From Paraburkholderia ultramafica (GTDB lineage Bacteria > Pseudomonadota > Gammaproteobacteria > Burkholderiales > Burkholderiaceae): 64,000 nucleotides of DNA. Both the position numbers and the translations under genes were made by a program. The DNA is taken from assembly GCF_902859915.1 (NCBI RefSeq), contig NZ_CADIKK010000016.1:124001-188000 (forward strand). Direction: 5' to 3'. The notes under the pieces were generated by a model, which did no database searches, was not told the origin of the DNA, and was given only the letters and a program-made list of their open reading frames with translations. Below, one piece after another: positions 44,986 through 53,346 of the stretch (position 1 is its first letter; every line of letters starts with the position of its first letter).

Positions 44986-46086
44986 TCAATGCGGCTTGAT
45001 AGCCACCTTAAGCACCCCATCCCTCTGATTGGCAAACAGATCATATGCAGCGACGATATCGTCCAGCTTGTAGTGATGTGTGACCAGCACGCCAAGGTCA
45101 ACGCGCCCGGACTCCACTACATTCAGAAGACGCCTCATGCGTTCCTTGCCACCCGGACACAGCGCGGTGACGATTCTATGATCGCCAAGACCCGCAGCGA
45201 AGGCTCCAAGCGGAATCGTCAAATCCGACGAGTACACACCAAGACTCGAAAGCGTGCCGCCTGGTTTGAGGATGCGCAGCGCCGACTCGAACGTACCCTG
45301 CGTGCCGAGCGCTTCAATCGACGAATCCGCACCGCGCCCGCCGGTGAGCTTCATGATCTCGTCCACCACATCGCAATTCTTGAAGTTGAGGGCAATGTCG
45401 GCCCCCATCTTCCGGGCTATTTCGAGGCGGTGATCGTTGCCATCCACCGCGATGATGGTGGTGGCGCCGAGCAGGCGTGCGCCCGCCGTCGCACACAGAC
45501 CAATGGGCCCTTGCGCAAATACGGCCACCGTGTCGCCGATGCGGATGTTGGCGTTCTCCGCGCCCTTGAAGCCCGTGGACATGATGTCGGGACACATCAA
45601 CACCTGCTCGTCGGTCAGGCCGTCGGGGATGGGCGCGAGGTTCGCCTGCGCGTCCGGCACCAGCACATATTCGGCCTGCGTGCCGTCGATCATGTTGCCG
45701 AAACGCCAGCCCGCCGTAGCCTTATAGCCGTGACAACCGCACAGGCCTTTGGCAATCAGATAGCTGCCGTCTTGCGACGCGACACCGTCTTGCGCGGCAT
45801 ATGAGTTGAAGTTAGGACAGATGGCGCCGGCGATCACTCGCTGGCCTTCCTGGTAGCCGACCACCGCACTGCCGAGCTTTTCGATAACGCCCACGGGCTC
45901 GTGGCCGATAGTCAAGCCCTTGGCAACCGGGTATTCGCCTTTCAGGATGTGCACATCAGTGCCGCAGATCGTGGTGGTGGTGATACGCACGAGCGCGTCG
46001 TTGGCTCCCACGTCGGGCATGGGCTTGTCGGCGAGTTCGATACGGCCCGGTTCGATGAATACGGCGGCTTTCATCATGGCGGTCAT
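44986..46086 (-). CDS. Zinc-dependent alcohol dehydrogenase
   Basis: 366 residues, AAGGAGAC 7 bases before ATG 46086. A medium-chain dehydrogenase with catalytic zinc ligands C41 (CGTDVH) and H62-E63 (GHEPVGV), and the NAD(P) site VFAQGPIGLCATAGARLLGATTIIAVDGND. The Asp at the end of the second strand region (VDGND) favours NAD over NADP. Cys residues near 90-115 replace the usual four-Cys structural zinc loop (ICPNFN, GLCGCHG), as in isopropanol-type dehydrogenases. The alcohol substrate is not known. Stands alone. Confidence 0.85.
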   Translation of the reverse strand: MTAMMKAAVFIEPGRIELADKPMPDVGANDALVRITTTTICGTDVHILKGEYPVAKGLTIGHEPVGVIEKLGSAVVGYQEGQRVIAGAICPNFNSYAAQDGVASQDGSYLIAKGLCGCHGYKATAGWRFGNMIDGTQAEYVLVPDAQANLAPIPDGLTDEQVLMCPDIMSTGFKGAENANIRIGDTVAVFAQGPIGLCATAGARLLGATTIIAVDGNDHRLEIARKMGADIALNFKNCDVVDEIMKLTGGRGADSSIEALGTQGTFESALRILKPGGTLSSLGVYSSDLTIPLGAFAAGLGDHRIVTALCPGGKERMRRLLNVVESGRVDLGVLVTHHYKLDDIVAAYDLFANQRDGVLKVAIKPH

Positions 46087-46387
46087 GAATGTCTCCTTCC
46101 GGTTTGGGTCAACAGCAGGGCAGGGGTGCTCGCACTTCGTTCAACAGACCGTTCAGCAGACTCGTGCTGACAGCGAACACGGCGCAGCTATTTCGCAACT
46201 TTCCACCGACCTAGCCGCGCGTCCATCTTACTCCGTTAAGAATAGCGTCTGCTGCACGGTGACGGGCTCTCGCGAATGACAGTTCTCTTGCACCAGATCA
46301 ACGCTCGCGCGAGGACTTTGTCCAGCGTTGTCATGAAAAACAAACATGCACGTTCCCGTCTTTCGCGAGATCACAGCATTCGCGGCA
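46087..46387. other. Noncoding stretch
   Basis: About 300 bases upstream of the alcohol dehydrogenase. It holds the presumed promoter; no gene recognised. Confidence 0.35.
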
Positions 46388-46750
46388 TCAAACAACTTGT
46401 TCCCTTCTCAGAGTCGCAATTTCCGCCGCGCTCATGCCGCCCAGAGTTGAGAGCACGTCGTCGGTATGCTGTCCGAGTGTCGGCGGTGCGTGTCGATAGT
46501 GGATCGGCGAACCGGACATCCGGATCGGATTCGCCACGGTCGGCACGCTGCCCGACAGCGGGTGGGGCAGGTCGACGCGCATCGCGCGATGCCTGACCCG
46601 CGGATGCTCGAACGTCTGTGCAATGTCGTTGATCGGCCCGCACGGCACGCCTGCCCTTTCGAGCGGCCCGATCCATTGCGCGATGGTGCGTGTGCGCAGC
46701 ACCTCCTGGATCATCGGCACCAGCGTTTCGCGGTTCGTCGCCCTTGTACG
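46388..46750 (-). pseudogene. CaiB/BaiF CoA-transferase, C-terminal fragment
   Basis: About 118 codons match the end of formyl-CoA-type class III CoA transferases: TIAQWIGPLERAGVPCGPINDI, HPRVRHRAMRVDLPHPLSG, ANPIRMSG and PTLGQHTDDVLSTLGGMSAAEIATLRREQVV. The catalytic Asp and CoA-binding N-terminal part, about 270 residues, are missing upstream. The normal C-terminal stop is kept. A cut gene remnant. Confidence 0.75.
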
Positions 46751-46830
46751 TGTTCTCGGTGCGATGCGCAATAAGCCTGGTAGTCACCTTATAGCATCCA
46801 GCCTCGATATTTCAAGCTGACGTCTGCTCG

Positions 46831-46867
46831 CACTTTCTGGCGGTGACGACGTCGCCGCCAGAAAGTG
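46831..46867. terminator. Strong stem-loop downstream of the TIGR03118 gene
   Basis: CACTTTCTGGCGG at 46831-46843 and CCGCCAGAAAGTG at 46855-46867 pair perfectly over 13 bp, and the loop adds GAC/GTC pairing. It lies 28 bases past the minus-strand stop at 46895. No T-run follows on either strand, so it may stop or stabilise the transcript rather than act as a classical terminator. Confidence 0.5.
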
Positions 46868-46894
46868 GCGCAGGGAGCCACGCGCGATTGCCAG

Positions 46895-48085
46895 CTATTG
46901 CCCGTCGTCAGCCGACGCATGTCCCTTGGAGGCGCGCTTCGGAGTTATGGTACCGAACAGTCCATTGACCTCCTTGTTTGGACCAGCCGAGAAGTACAAC
47001 GTGTCCGGGCTCGAGTTGCGACCGCCACCGAGCGTCAGAGTCCACAAGCCGTCGATAGCCAGTGGATTGCCGTTCGCATCCTCCAGCTGATCGACGAACG
47101 TGCCATCATCGTTGAAGACATTGATTCGCCCATCGCCAAAGTTGCCAATAAGGATTTTGCCGCTGAAGCGGCCGAATGCAAACGATGCGCGCATGATTCC
47201 CCAGGGTGAGTTGAGCGGCCCCCGGCGGGCGAAGCGGTGCAGCAGGTGACCGTCTGTATCGAATACATCGACGAATCCATGACCGTTGCCTGCAACATCG
47301 TCATGCTTCTCCTTGTTCTGCTTCGCATAGGTGACAAAAAGATCGCCGTCGATGTTCGCGATGCCAAACGGCGCGTATCCGGCCGGGATGCGTGGGTCGA
47401 TAAAGCCGCCGTCCGTCGTCGCGGGCGTGAACAGGCCGTTCGTACCGCCGCTCGCCCCGAACACATCGATCCGCCCCGAGCGGAAGTTCGTCGCAAACAG
47501 GAATCCACCTTTCGCATTGACACCGAAGACGAGACCTTTGTACACGGCCCCATTGGCGGCGGAGGGAGAGGCCGAGTTATCGGCCGCGATCACGGCGTGG
47601 TCAGGCGGATTCAACCCACCGGCCCAGGCGGAGATCGTGCCGTCCTCCGTCGCGAAAATGAATACGGCGGGGATCGTGGTACCAGGCACGAGAAACGCTG
47701 CTGAGGGATTCCAGACTATTCCGGTCGGTGCCGCAGGCGCGGGATTCGGTGGGTTGGTGGGAGAGACGGGTTGACAGGCGCTGTGCGGTACGACATTGCC
47801 TGGCAGCGGGATGGAGACCTGCAGCGCCACCTTTGCCCCCTCGCCGTCATACAGCGTGGAACAGCCTGTGGCATTGTCGTTGACCCAGAATGGACTTGCT
47901 GCCGGACTAAAGGCAATACCCCATGCGTTCTGTAGTACCGTGTCGGGCATCGGTGCAGCGCCCGCCACGTTGGACACGAGTGGTGTGACCACGTAAGCAT
48001 TATCGTCAGCGGCATGCCCGATTGTGAAACCGGCGGCGAGGACAACCACGGCCGCAGCTTTGAGACCCCAAGAGACCTGAGACAT
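46895..48085 (-). CDS. Exported TIGR03118-family beta-propeller protein
   Basis: 396 residues. A signal peptide (LKAAAVVVLAAGFTIGHA) leads to a propeller with the TIGR03118 features: NAWGIAFSPAASPFWVNDN, PTGIVWNP, IFATEDGTISAWAGG, VYKGLVFG, NFRSGRIDVFG, YAPFGIANIDGDLFVTYAKQ and LNSPWGIMRA. The family is secreted and of unknown function. It stands alone with a hairpin after the stop. Confidence 0.85.
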   Translation of the reverse strand: MSQVSWGLKAAAVVVLAAGFTIGHAADDNAYVVTPLVSNVAGAAPMPDTVLQNAWGIAFSPAASPFWVNDNATGCSTLYDGEGAKVALQVSIPLPGNVVPHSACQPVSPTNPPNPAPAAPTGIVWNPSAAFLVPGTTIPAVFIFATEDGTISAWAGGLNPPDHAVIAADNSASPSAANGAVYKGLVFGVNAKGGFLFATNFRSGRIDVFGASGGTNGLFTPATTDGGFIDPRIPAGYAPFGIANIDGDLFVTYAKQNKEKHDDVAGNGHGFVDVFDTDGHLLHRFARRGPLNSPWGIMRASFAFGRFSGKILIGNFGDGRINVFNDDGTFVDQLEDANGNPLAIDGLWTLTLGGGRNSSPDTLYFSAGPNKEVNGLFGTITPKRASKGHASADDGQ

Positions 48086-48213
48086 GACTACCCTCCTTAG
48101 CTACCGGTGAAAAGAAGCTTGAGCTGGTGCCAGAGGAGACTAAACGACCGCTGTACATCAAATATTCCCGCTGTAGTTCAAAAATTCCACCTGCCACCCG
48201 ACCCTCCAGCAAT

Positions 48214-48948
48214 TCACAACCAATCCCCCGCAGCACGCGCAATCGCCCCAAGCCTCCCGCGACAAAAGCCACTACCGGCGTTTCGCGGCCCGCCGTCCTC
48301 CGCCGCCCACCCATCTTCACCAACAAGCGGCACAAACCGCACTTCGCCGAGCCAGCTCCTGTCATAGTCCTGTTCAGTGCGGCGGACCAGCTTGATGAGC
48401 CGCTGATAATGCAAATGGCGCCCCACCGGCATGATGATCCGGCCGCCGATAGCAAGTTGCTTACGCCACGCATCCGGCACATGGGGGCCACCGGCGGCCG
48501 CAATGATCGCGTTGTACGGTGCATGTTCCGCGAGCCCGATGGTGCCGTCGCCGAGATGAACTGTCACATTACCGATCTCCAGTCGCCGCAGGATTTCACG
48601 AGCGGTATCGACAAGCCCGGCGTGGCGTTCAATCGAGTACACGTGCTCCGCAATCGCGGCGGCGACAGCGGCGGCATAGCCCGAACCGGTGCCGACGTCG
48701 AGAACCCGGTCGCCCGGGCTCAGTTCCGCCGCTTCGATCATCGCCGCGACGATGGCCGGTTGCGAGATGGTCTGCTCGTTGCCGATGGGCAGCGGCGTGT
48801 CCTCATACGCGAATTCCCGCAGATCGGCGGACACGAATTCCTCGCGAGGCACACGACGCATCGCCGCCAGTACATGGGGATCGCAAATGCCGCGGCGAAC
48901 GATCTGCCATTCGACCATCCGCTCCCGGGCCTCCTTGAAGTCGGTCAT
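48214..48948 (-). CDS. pcm: Protein-L-isoaspartate O-methyltransferase
   Basis: 244 residues from ATG 48948, with GGAGGTGGC right upstream. Pcm signature parts: RMVEWQIVRRGICDPHVLAAMRRVPREEFV, NEQTISQPAIVAAMIEAAEL, SAM motif I in VLDVGTGSGYAAAVAA, YNAIIAAAGGPHVPDAW and GGRIIMPVG. It repairs L-isoaspartyl residues in aged proteins using SAM. The C terminus (GFCRGRLGAIARAAGDWL) is longer than usual by about 20 residues. Confidence 0.88.
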   Translation of the reverse strand: MTDFKEARERMVEWQIVRRGICDPHVLAAMRRVPREEFVSADLREFAYEDTPLPIGNEQTISQPAIVAAMIEAAELSPGDRVLDVGTGSGYAAAVAAAIAEHVYSIERHAGLVDTAREILRRLEIGNVTVHLGDGTIGLAEHAPYNAIIAAAGGPHVPDAWRKQLAIGGRIIMPVGRHLHYQRLIKLVRRTEQDYDRSWLGEVRFVPLVGEDGWAAEDGGPRNAGSGFCRGRLGAIARAAGDWL

Positions 48949-49155
48949 AGCCACCTCCGTATTGCAGACGGCGCCCGCCGGCTCGCGCGCCGCGTTCCAG
49001 CACATCATCGGATTCAGACAAATAGCACGTTGTGAATGAACGTATTGCCTAGAATCAGTTTACGCGCGGAACGGCTCTGGAAATAAGAACGTAGCGTTTG
49101 CGGCGCCGCTCGCGCGTCCGAGTTCCAACGCGTTTCAATCGTAAGGGGAATCGTC

Positions 49156-49449
49156 ATGATGACTTATGTGGTTCTGGCGCAATTTACCGATCAGGGCATC
49201 CGCACGGTAAAAAACAGCCCTCAGCGAGCCACGCAAGTGGCGGAGATGGCAAAAGGCTTTGGCTGTGAAATGAAGCAGATCTACTGGACATTAGGCGAAT
49301 ATGACATTGTCACAGTCATCGAGGCGGCCGACGAGGAAGGTTTCACCGCCTTCGGTTTAGCACTGGGTTCCGCGGGTAATGTCCGCACGCAGACGTTGCG
49401 CGCTTTCTCAAAGGACCAGATCAGCTCGATTATTGGTCGGCTCCCTTAA
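49156..49449 (+). CDS. GYD domain protein
   Basis: 97 residues; AGGGGA 8 bases before ATG. The GYD family motif appears as WTLGEYDIVTVIEA, with the N-terminal YVVLAQFTDQGIRTVKNSPQRA. Small cytoplasmic ferredoxin-like proteins of unknown role. Followed after 72 bases by a second small gene on the same strand. Confidence 0.8.
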   Translation: MMTYVVLAQFTDQGIRTVKNSPQRATQVAEMAKGFGCEMKQIYWTLGEYDIVTVIEAADEEGFTAFGLALGSAGNVRTQTLRAFSKDQISSIIGRLP

Positions 49450-49521
49450 TCCGCACATCCGGCACGCTAGCTGTTCTATTCGCGCAATCTGTTCTCGCGC
49501 GACTTTCCTCAGGAGATCACG

Positions 49522-49725
49522 ATGAATGCGGACAACAAGAGCGATGTGCAGGCTTTCGTACAAACGGCCGAGCAGACTGGATCCTATGTCTGGGTTATCA
49601 CGCTGGTCGACTTCAAGAACCGCGACGTGAAACGCTCGCTCGTCTCGGACGGGACATACGAAACACGCGCCGCCGCGAAGGACGCCGGCGAAGCCCATCT
49701 GAAAGCGCTGGCTGCAGACCATTAG
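49522..49725 (+). CDS. Small hypothetical protein
   Basis: 67 residues; AGGAGA 6-7 bases before ATG gives good support. Sequence reads SYVWVITLVDFKNRDVKRSLVSDGTYETRAAAKDAGEAHL, a single alpha/beta unit. No named family recognised. Probably co-transcribed with the GYD gene. Confidence 0.65.
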   Translation: MNADNKSDVQAFVQTAEQTGSYVWVITLVDFKNRDVKRSLVSDGTYETRAAAKDAGEAHLKALAADH

Positions 49726-49866
49726 ACGGCCTGCGGTCCGACGCGCAGTGCGGTATGCGTTCACATAACTATTCCAGCAGTATCGGTAGGGGGCTAACGG
49801 CGTTGTGCCCGCTTCGGATCCATCACCAGGACCGGGCTCCACTTCATTTGCCTGTTGGACGAAACC

Positions 49867-51519
49867 ATGCTGACGATCGACGACATCCGCGCAGTGCCAC
49901 TGTTCGCAACTCTCGCCGACGACGAACTGGAGCATCTCGCGCACACGTCCGCAGACCTGCATCTGTGCGCCGGTGAATTCGCGGTTCATGAGGGTGGCGA
50001 GCGCGCGCTGTATGCCGTCCTCGCCGGCAAGATGGAAGTCATCAAGACTTTCGACGGCGTCGAGCGCACGCTCGGCTGGCGCCTGCCCGGAACCATCTTT
50101 GGCGAAGTGCCGCTCGCGCTGAGTTCGCCGTTTCCGGGCGCCTATCGGGCTGCGCAGCCGTCGCGAGTCATGCGGGTGGACGCGCGGCGTTACTACGCGC
50201 TGGCCGCCGCGTCGCCCGACGTTGCGGTCAAGATGGGCGCGCTCGCGCGCGAGCGCATCGGCGGCTTGCAGGGTCTTTCCGCCGAGCCGCCCAAGATCCG
50301 CGTCACGATGGTGGGCAGCCGCTGGGACAACGCCTGTACAGCGCTGCGTCAGTTCCTCGCCCGCAACCAGATCAGCTACGACTGGATCGCGCCGGATGCA
50401 CCCGAACTGCCGGCGCGCTGGCCGGGAACCTGTCCGGCAGAGGACGACTGTCCCGCGCTGCGGCTGGTCGATGGCACCGTGCTGAACCGTCCCGCGACAC
50501 GCGAGCTGGCGCAGTTACTGGGCCTGCAGACGCAACCCCGGCTCGCCGAATACGACACGATGATCATCGGCGGCGGTCCGGCCGGTCTCGCCGCGGCGGT
50601 GTACGGCGCGTCGGAGGGTTTGCGCACCATCGTGCTGGAGCGCGAAGCGCCGGGCGGGCAGGCGGGCACCTCTTCGCGTATCGAGAATTACCTGGGCTTC
50701 CCCAACGGCGTATCGGGCGACGAACTCGCGAGCCGTGCGCTGCAGCAGGCGAGGCGGCTCGGCGCCGAGATTCTGGTCACACGGTCTGTCGCCCGCATCG
50801 ATGTCGAGGATCGTCAGGTTCACCTCGACGGAGGCGACGTGATACGCGCGAAAACGATCATCCTCGCAACGGGGGTGACGTGGCGGCGTCTGCTGATCGA
50901 TGGCTTCGACCGGTTTATCGGTAAAGGCATTTACTACGGCGCGTCACGCAGCGAAGCGAGCGCCACGCATGGACTCGACGTCTATCTGATCGGCGGTGGG
51001 AACTCGGCCGGCCAGGCCGCTTTGTACTTTGCCAATCACGCGCGCATGGTGACGCTTCTGCTGCGAGGCGATTCGCTCGAGAAGAGCATGTCGCGTTACC
51101 TTGTCGAGCAGCTTCACGGCAAGTCGAATGTCGCGGTGCAATTGCGGTCGGAAGTCGTCGGCGCATATGGCGATACGCATCTTTCGGCGATCGATGTGCG
51201 CGACGCGTTGAGCGCGCAAGTGCGGCGGCGCGACTGTGGCGGATTGTTCGTGTTCATTGGTGCCGACGCGCAGACCGATTGGCTGCCGGCGGAAATTGCA
51301 CGCGATGCGCGCGGATATGTTCTCACCGGTGACGACGTCGTGAAGGCGGGCCGCTGGTCGCATAGCCGGGATCCCTACCTTCTCGAATCGAGCGTGCCGG
51401 GCGTGTTTGCCTGTGGCGATGTGCGCTTGAGCCCGGTTAAACGCGTCGCGTCCGCGGTCGGCGAGGGCAGCATGGCGATCGCGTTCGCCCACAAGTATCT
51501 ACAGCAGGATGGCAGATAG
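49867..51519 (+). CDS. cNMP-domain flavoprotein, thioredoxin reductase-like, without CxxC
   Basis: 550 residues. Residues 1-130 form a cyclic-nucleotide-binding-like domain (FATLADDELEHLAHTS, GTIFGEVPLAL). Residues 143-215 form a thioredoxin-like domain (VTMVGSRWDNACTALRQFLARNQI). From 229 on is a two-domain FAD/NAD(P)H reductase: IIGGGPAGLAAAVYG, PGGQAGTSSRIENYLGFP, LATGVTWRR, LIGGGNSAGQAALYF and GVFACGDVRLSPVKRVASAVGEGS. At the place where thioredoxin reductases have C-x-x-C, it reads YYGASRSEA (356-364), so it lacks the redox Cys pair. Known in several bacteria as a fused sensor-reductase; substrate unknown. Confidence 0.85.
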   Translation: MLTIDDIRAVPLFATLADDELEHLAHTSADLHLCAGEFAVHEGGERALYAVLAGKMEVIKTFDGVERTLGWRLPGTIFGEVPLALSSPFPGAYRAAQPSRVMRVDARRYYALAAASPDVAVKMGALARERIGGLQGLSAEPPKIRVTMVGSRWDNACTALRQFLARNQISYDWIAPDAPELPARWPGTCPAEDDCPALRLVDGTVLNRPATRELAQLLGLQTQPRLAEYDTMIIGGGPAGLAAAVYGASEGLRTIVLEREAPGGQAGTSSRIENYLGFPNGVSGDELASRALQQARRLGAEILVTRSVARIDVEDRQVHLDGGDVIRAKTIILATGVTWRRLLIDGFDRFIGKGIYYGASRSEASATHGLDVYLIGGGNSAGQAALYFANHARMVTLLLRGDSLEKSMSRYLVEQLHGKSNVAVQLRSEVVGAYGDTHLSAIDVRDALSAQVRRRDCGGLFVFIGADAQTDWLPAEIARDARGYVLTGDDVVKAGRWSHSRDPYLLESSVPGVFACGDVRLSPVKRVASAVGEGSMAIAFAHKYLQQDGR

Positions 51520-52080
51520 GGCTGAGTGCGATGGTTATGCAGACAAGGCGGGCATTGTGCAATACGCGGCACGCGTCCATCACGTGCGCGAACTGGCGTG
51601 ATCTTGCGCGATGCGAATGCCCTTGCGGGGCAAGTCCGATTTAACGTTTTGCGCTCAAGAGCGGCTCGCACAAGCGAGGCGAGATTAAGTACTCAGGCCT
51701 TAAAAAAACTCGCGTCATCATGCCGATATAAGCTATAAAGTTTAAACGGGTAGGCATCGAACAGCGAAAACAGGAGGAGGAAGATGGCACGCGAGTATCG
51801 CCACGTCCCGTCGAACCGGTGCGCTGCAACGCTTCCAGGCAGCCCGCACCGGATCTCCATTGAACACTTGCTGAACGACCGGCAAGTAGTTTCACACCAA
51901 TCGTCCCGCATCATTCGCGCTGTTCATGGTATTCGTCTCGAACGGCGCGAGCAATTGAAGTACTCTCATGGTAAATTGCCTGCGCTACTATGCTGACGGC
52001 GCAAGCCTTCCATAGCGAGTGACCGTACGTGGACATCTGTTACGCCTTTCAATCGCAATCCGAATGACTGGAGAACAAAA
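51520..52080. other. Intergenic stretch with one possible small gene
   Basis: 561 bases with AT-rich patches near 51690-51760. Apart from the candidate at 51784 no coding sequence is seen. The tail carries the leader of the next gene. Confidence 0.35.
51784..51996 (+). CDS. Possible small protein with a very strong ribosome binding site
   Basis: 70 codons. The only support is the perfect AGGAGGAGGAAG directly before ATG 51784. The protein (MAREYRHVPSNRC, ISIEHLLNDRQVV) matches no family I know. It may be the start of a deleted gene. Confidence 0.25.
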   Translation: MAREYRHVPSNRCAATLPGSPHRISIEHLLNDRQVVSHQSSRIIRAVHGIRLERREQLKYSHGKLPALLC

Positions 52081-52461
52081 ATGTTTTTTGACGGTGGATT
52101 CACATTCCCGAATTTTCTGGCCGACGTCTTTTCCGTTTTCATGTTCATCCTGTGGTTCTGGTTGCTCATAACGGTTTCGAGCGACCTGTTTCGCCGCCAT
52201 GATGTATCTGGCTTTCGCAAAGTGATATGGGTCATCGTGCTGATCGTCCTGCCCTATATCGGCATATTCGCCTATCTGCTGACACAAGGGCGCGGCATGG
52301 CCGAGCGCGATCAGGCGCGTGCCAAACAGGTCCGCGACGATCTGCGCCAGGTCGTTGGTTTCAGTGCTGCCGACGAAATAGAAAAGCTCGACCGGCTGAA
52401 GGCGGCGGGAACGATTTCGGCAGAGGAACACGCGCGCCTGAGAGCGCGGGTAGTGCAGTAA
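52081..52461 (+). CDS. Membrane protein with PLDc_N-like and SHOCT domains
   Basis: 126 residues. Two helices, FSVFMFILWFWLLITVSSDLF and VIWVIVLIVLPYIGIFAYLLTQG, resemble the PLD nuclease N-terminal (PLDc_N) unit. The end, EIEKLDRLKAAGTISAEEHARLRARVV, is a SHOCT motif (short C-terminal helical domain). Role unknown. A 7-bp hairpin (CCAGGCT/AGCCTGG, 52493-52509) follows the stop without a T-run. Confidence 0.8.
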   Translation: MFFDGGFTFPNFLADVFSVFMFILWFWLLITVSSDLFRRHDVSGFRKVIWVIVLIVLPYIGIFAYLLTQGRGMAERDQARAKQVRDDLRQVVGFSAADEIEKLDRLKAAGTISAEEHARLRARVVQ

Positions 52462-52635
52462 GCAGGGGGCGCCCCAGCACCGCGACTGGCGACCAGGCTT
52501 CGAGCCTGGCCAATGGCGTCACCTCGGAACACGAGTACAGCGTGAGAGTGACTTGCGAACGGTATCGGCGATGCTGAGACTTCGGGTACGGCCATGCCGT
52601 GCTCATCGCACTACTCGACGTAACTGGAGGAATCC

Positions 52636-53190
52636 ATGCTGACTCGCTTCGCTCGTGTTGCCGACTCTGCCGCGCCGACGGTACGGCCATTCATGCCGTT
52701 GCGCCGCGCAGCGGTGCTCTGCGTTGCGGCGCTGACACTGACAGCGTGCGTACAGCCGTGGCAGCAGTTCCAGGCCGGGCAGGACCAGTCGGCGATCATT
52801 GCCCGCATGGGACCGCCGCGCGAAGTTTATGAACTGCCGGACGGCGGCCGGCGGCTCATGTGGCCAACCCAGCCGATGGGCACGACGACAGTCGCCGCCG
52901 ACATCGATTCAGCCGGCAAGATTGTGAAGGTCCGTCAGGTGTTGCAGATCAGCGAATTCAATCGCGCGGAGATCGGCAAATGGACGCGTAACGACGTACT
53001 GGTCAATTTCGGCCGGCCCGTGCAGACCGCCTTTTTCCGTCGCACGCAACGGGAAGTCTGGTCGTATCGCTACGTGGAAAACAACATCACGCATATGCTT
53101 TTCAACTTCTCGTTCGACACCAACGGTGTGTTGCGCGAAACGCAGAGAACCCCAGATCCTTTGCGCGACCGGGATTTCCGGCGGTTCTGA
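52636..53190 (+). CDS. Outer-membrane-type lipoprotein, SmpA/BamE-like
   Basis: 184 residues; GGAGG about 8 bases before ATG. Signal peptide with lipobox LTAC (RAAVLCVAALTLTACVQP). Two repeats resemble the BamE/SmpA fold: AIIARMGPPREVYELPDGGRRLMWPTQ and NDVLVNFGRPVQTAFFRRTQREVWSYRY. The G-P-P/G-R-P turn after a short helix is typical. Likely a periplasmic lipoprotein; partner unknown. Confidence 0.75.
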   Translation: MLTRFARVADSAAPTVRPFMPLRRAAVLCVAALTLTACVQPWQQFQAGQDQSAIIARMGPPREVYELPDGGRRLMWPTQPMGTTTVAADIDSAGKIVKVRQVLQISEFNRAEIGKWTRNDVLVNFGRPVQTAFFRRTQREVWSYRYVENNITHMLFNFSFDTNGVLRETQRTPDPLRDRDFRRF

Positions 53191-53346
53191 TTGCTGCGGA
53201 AACTCAGCCGCACAACCGGCATGCCCACGCGAAGATGGCGATAGAGTGAAGCGGATCGAAAATCGCGTCGCCGCTCAATTCCACTTCGCGCGGGGTCTGC
53301 AATTGCGCCGAGGAACGCCAAGGAGTGCAGCGCAATCGGCGAGCCC

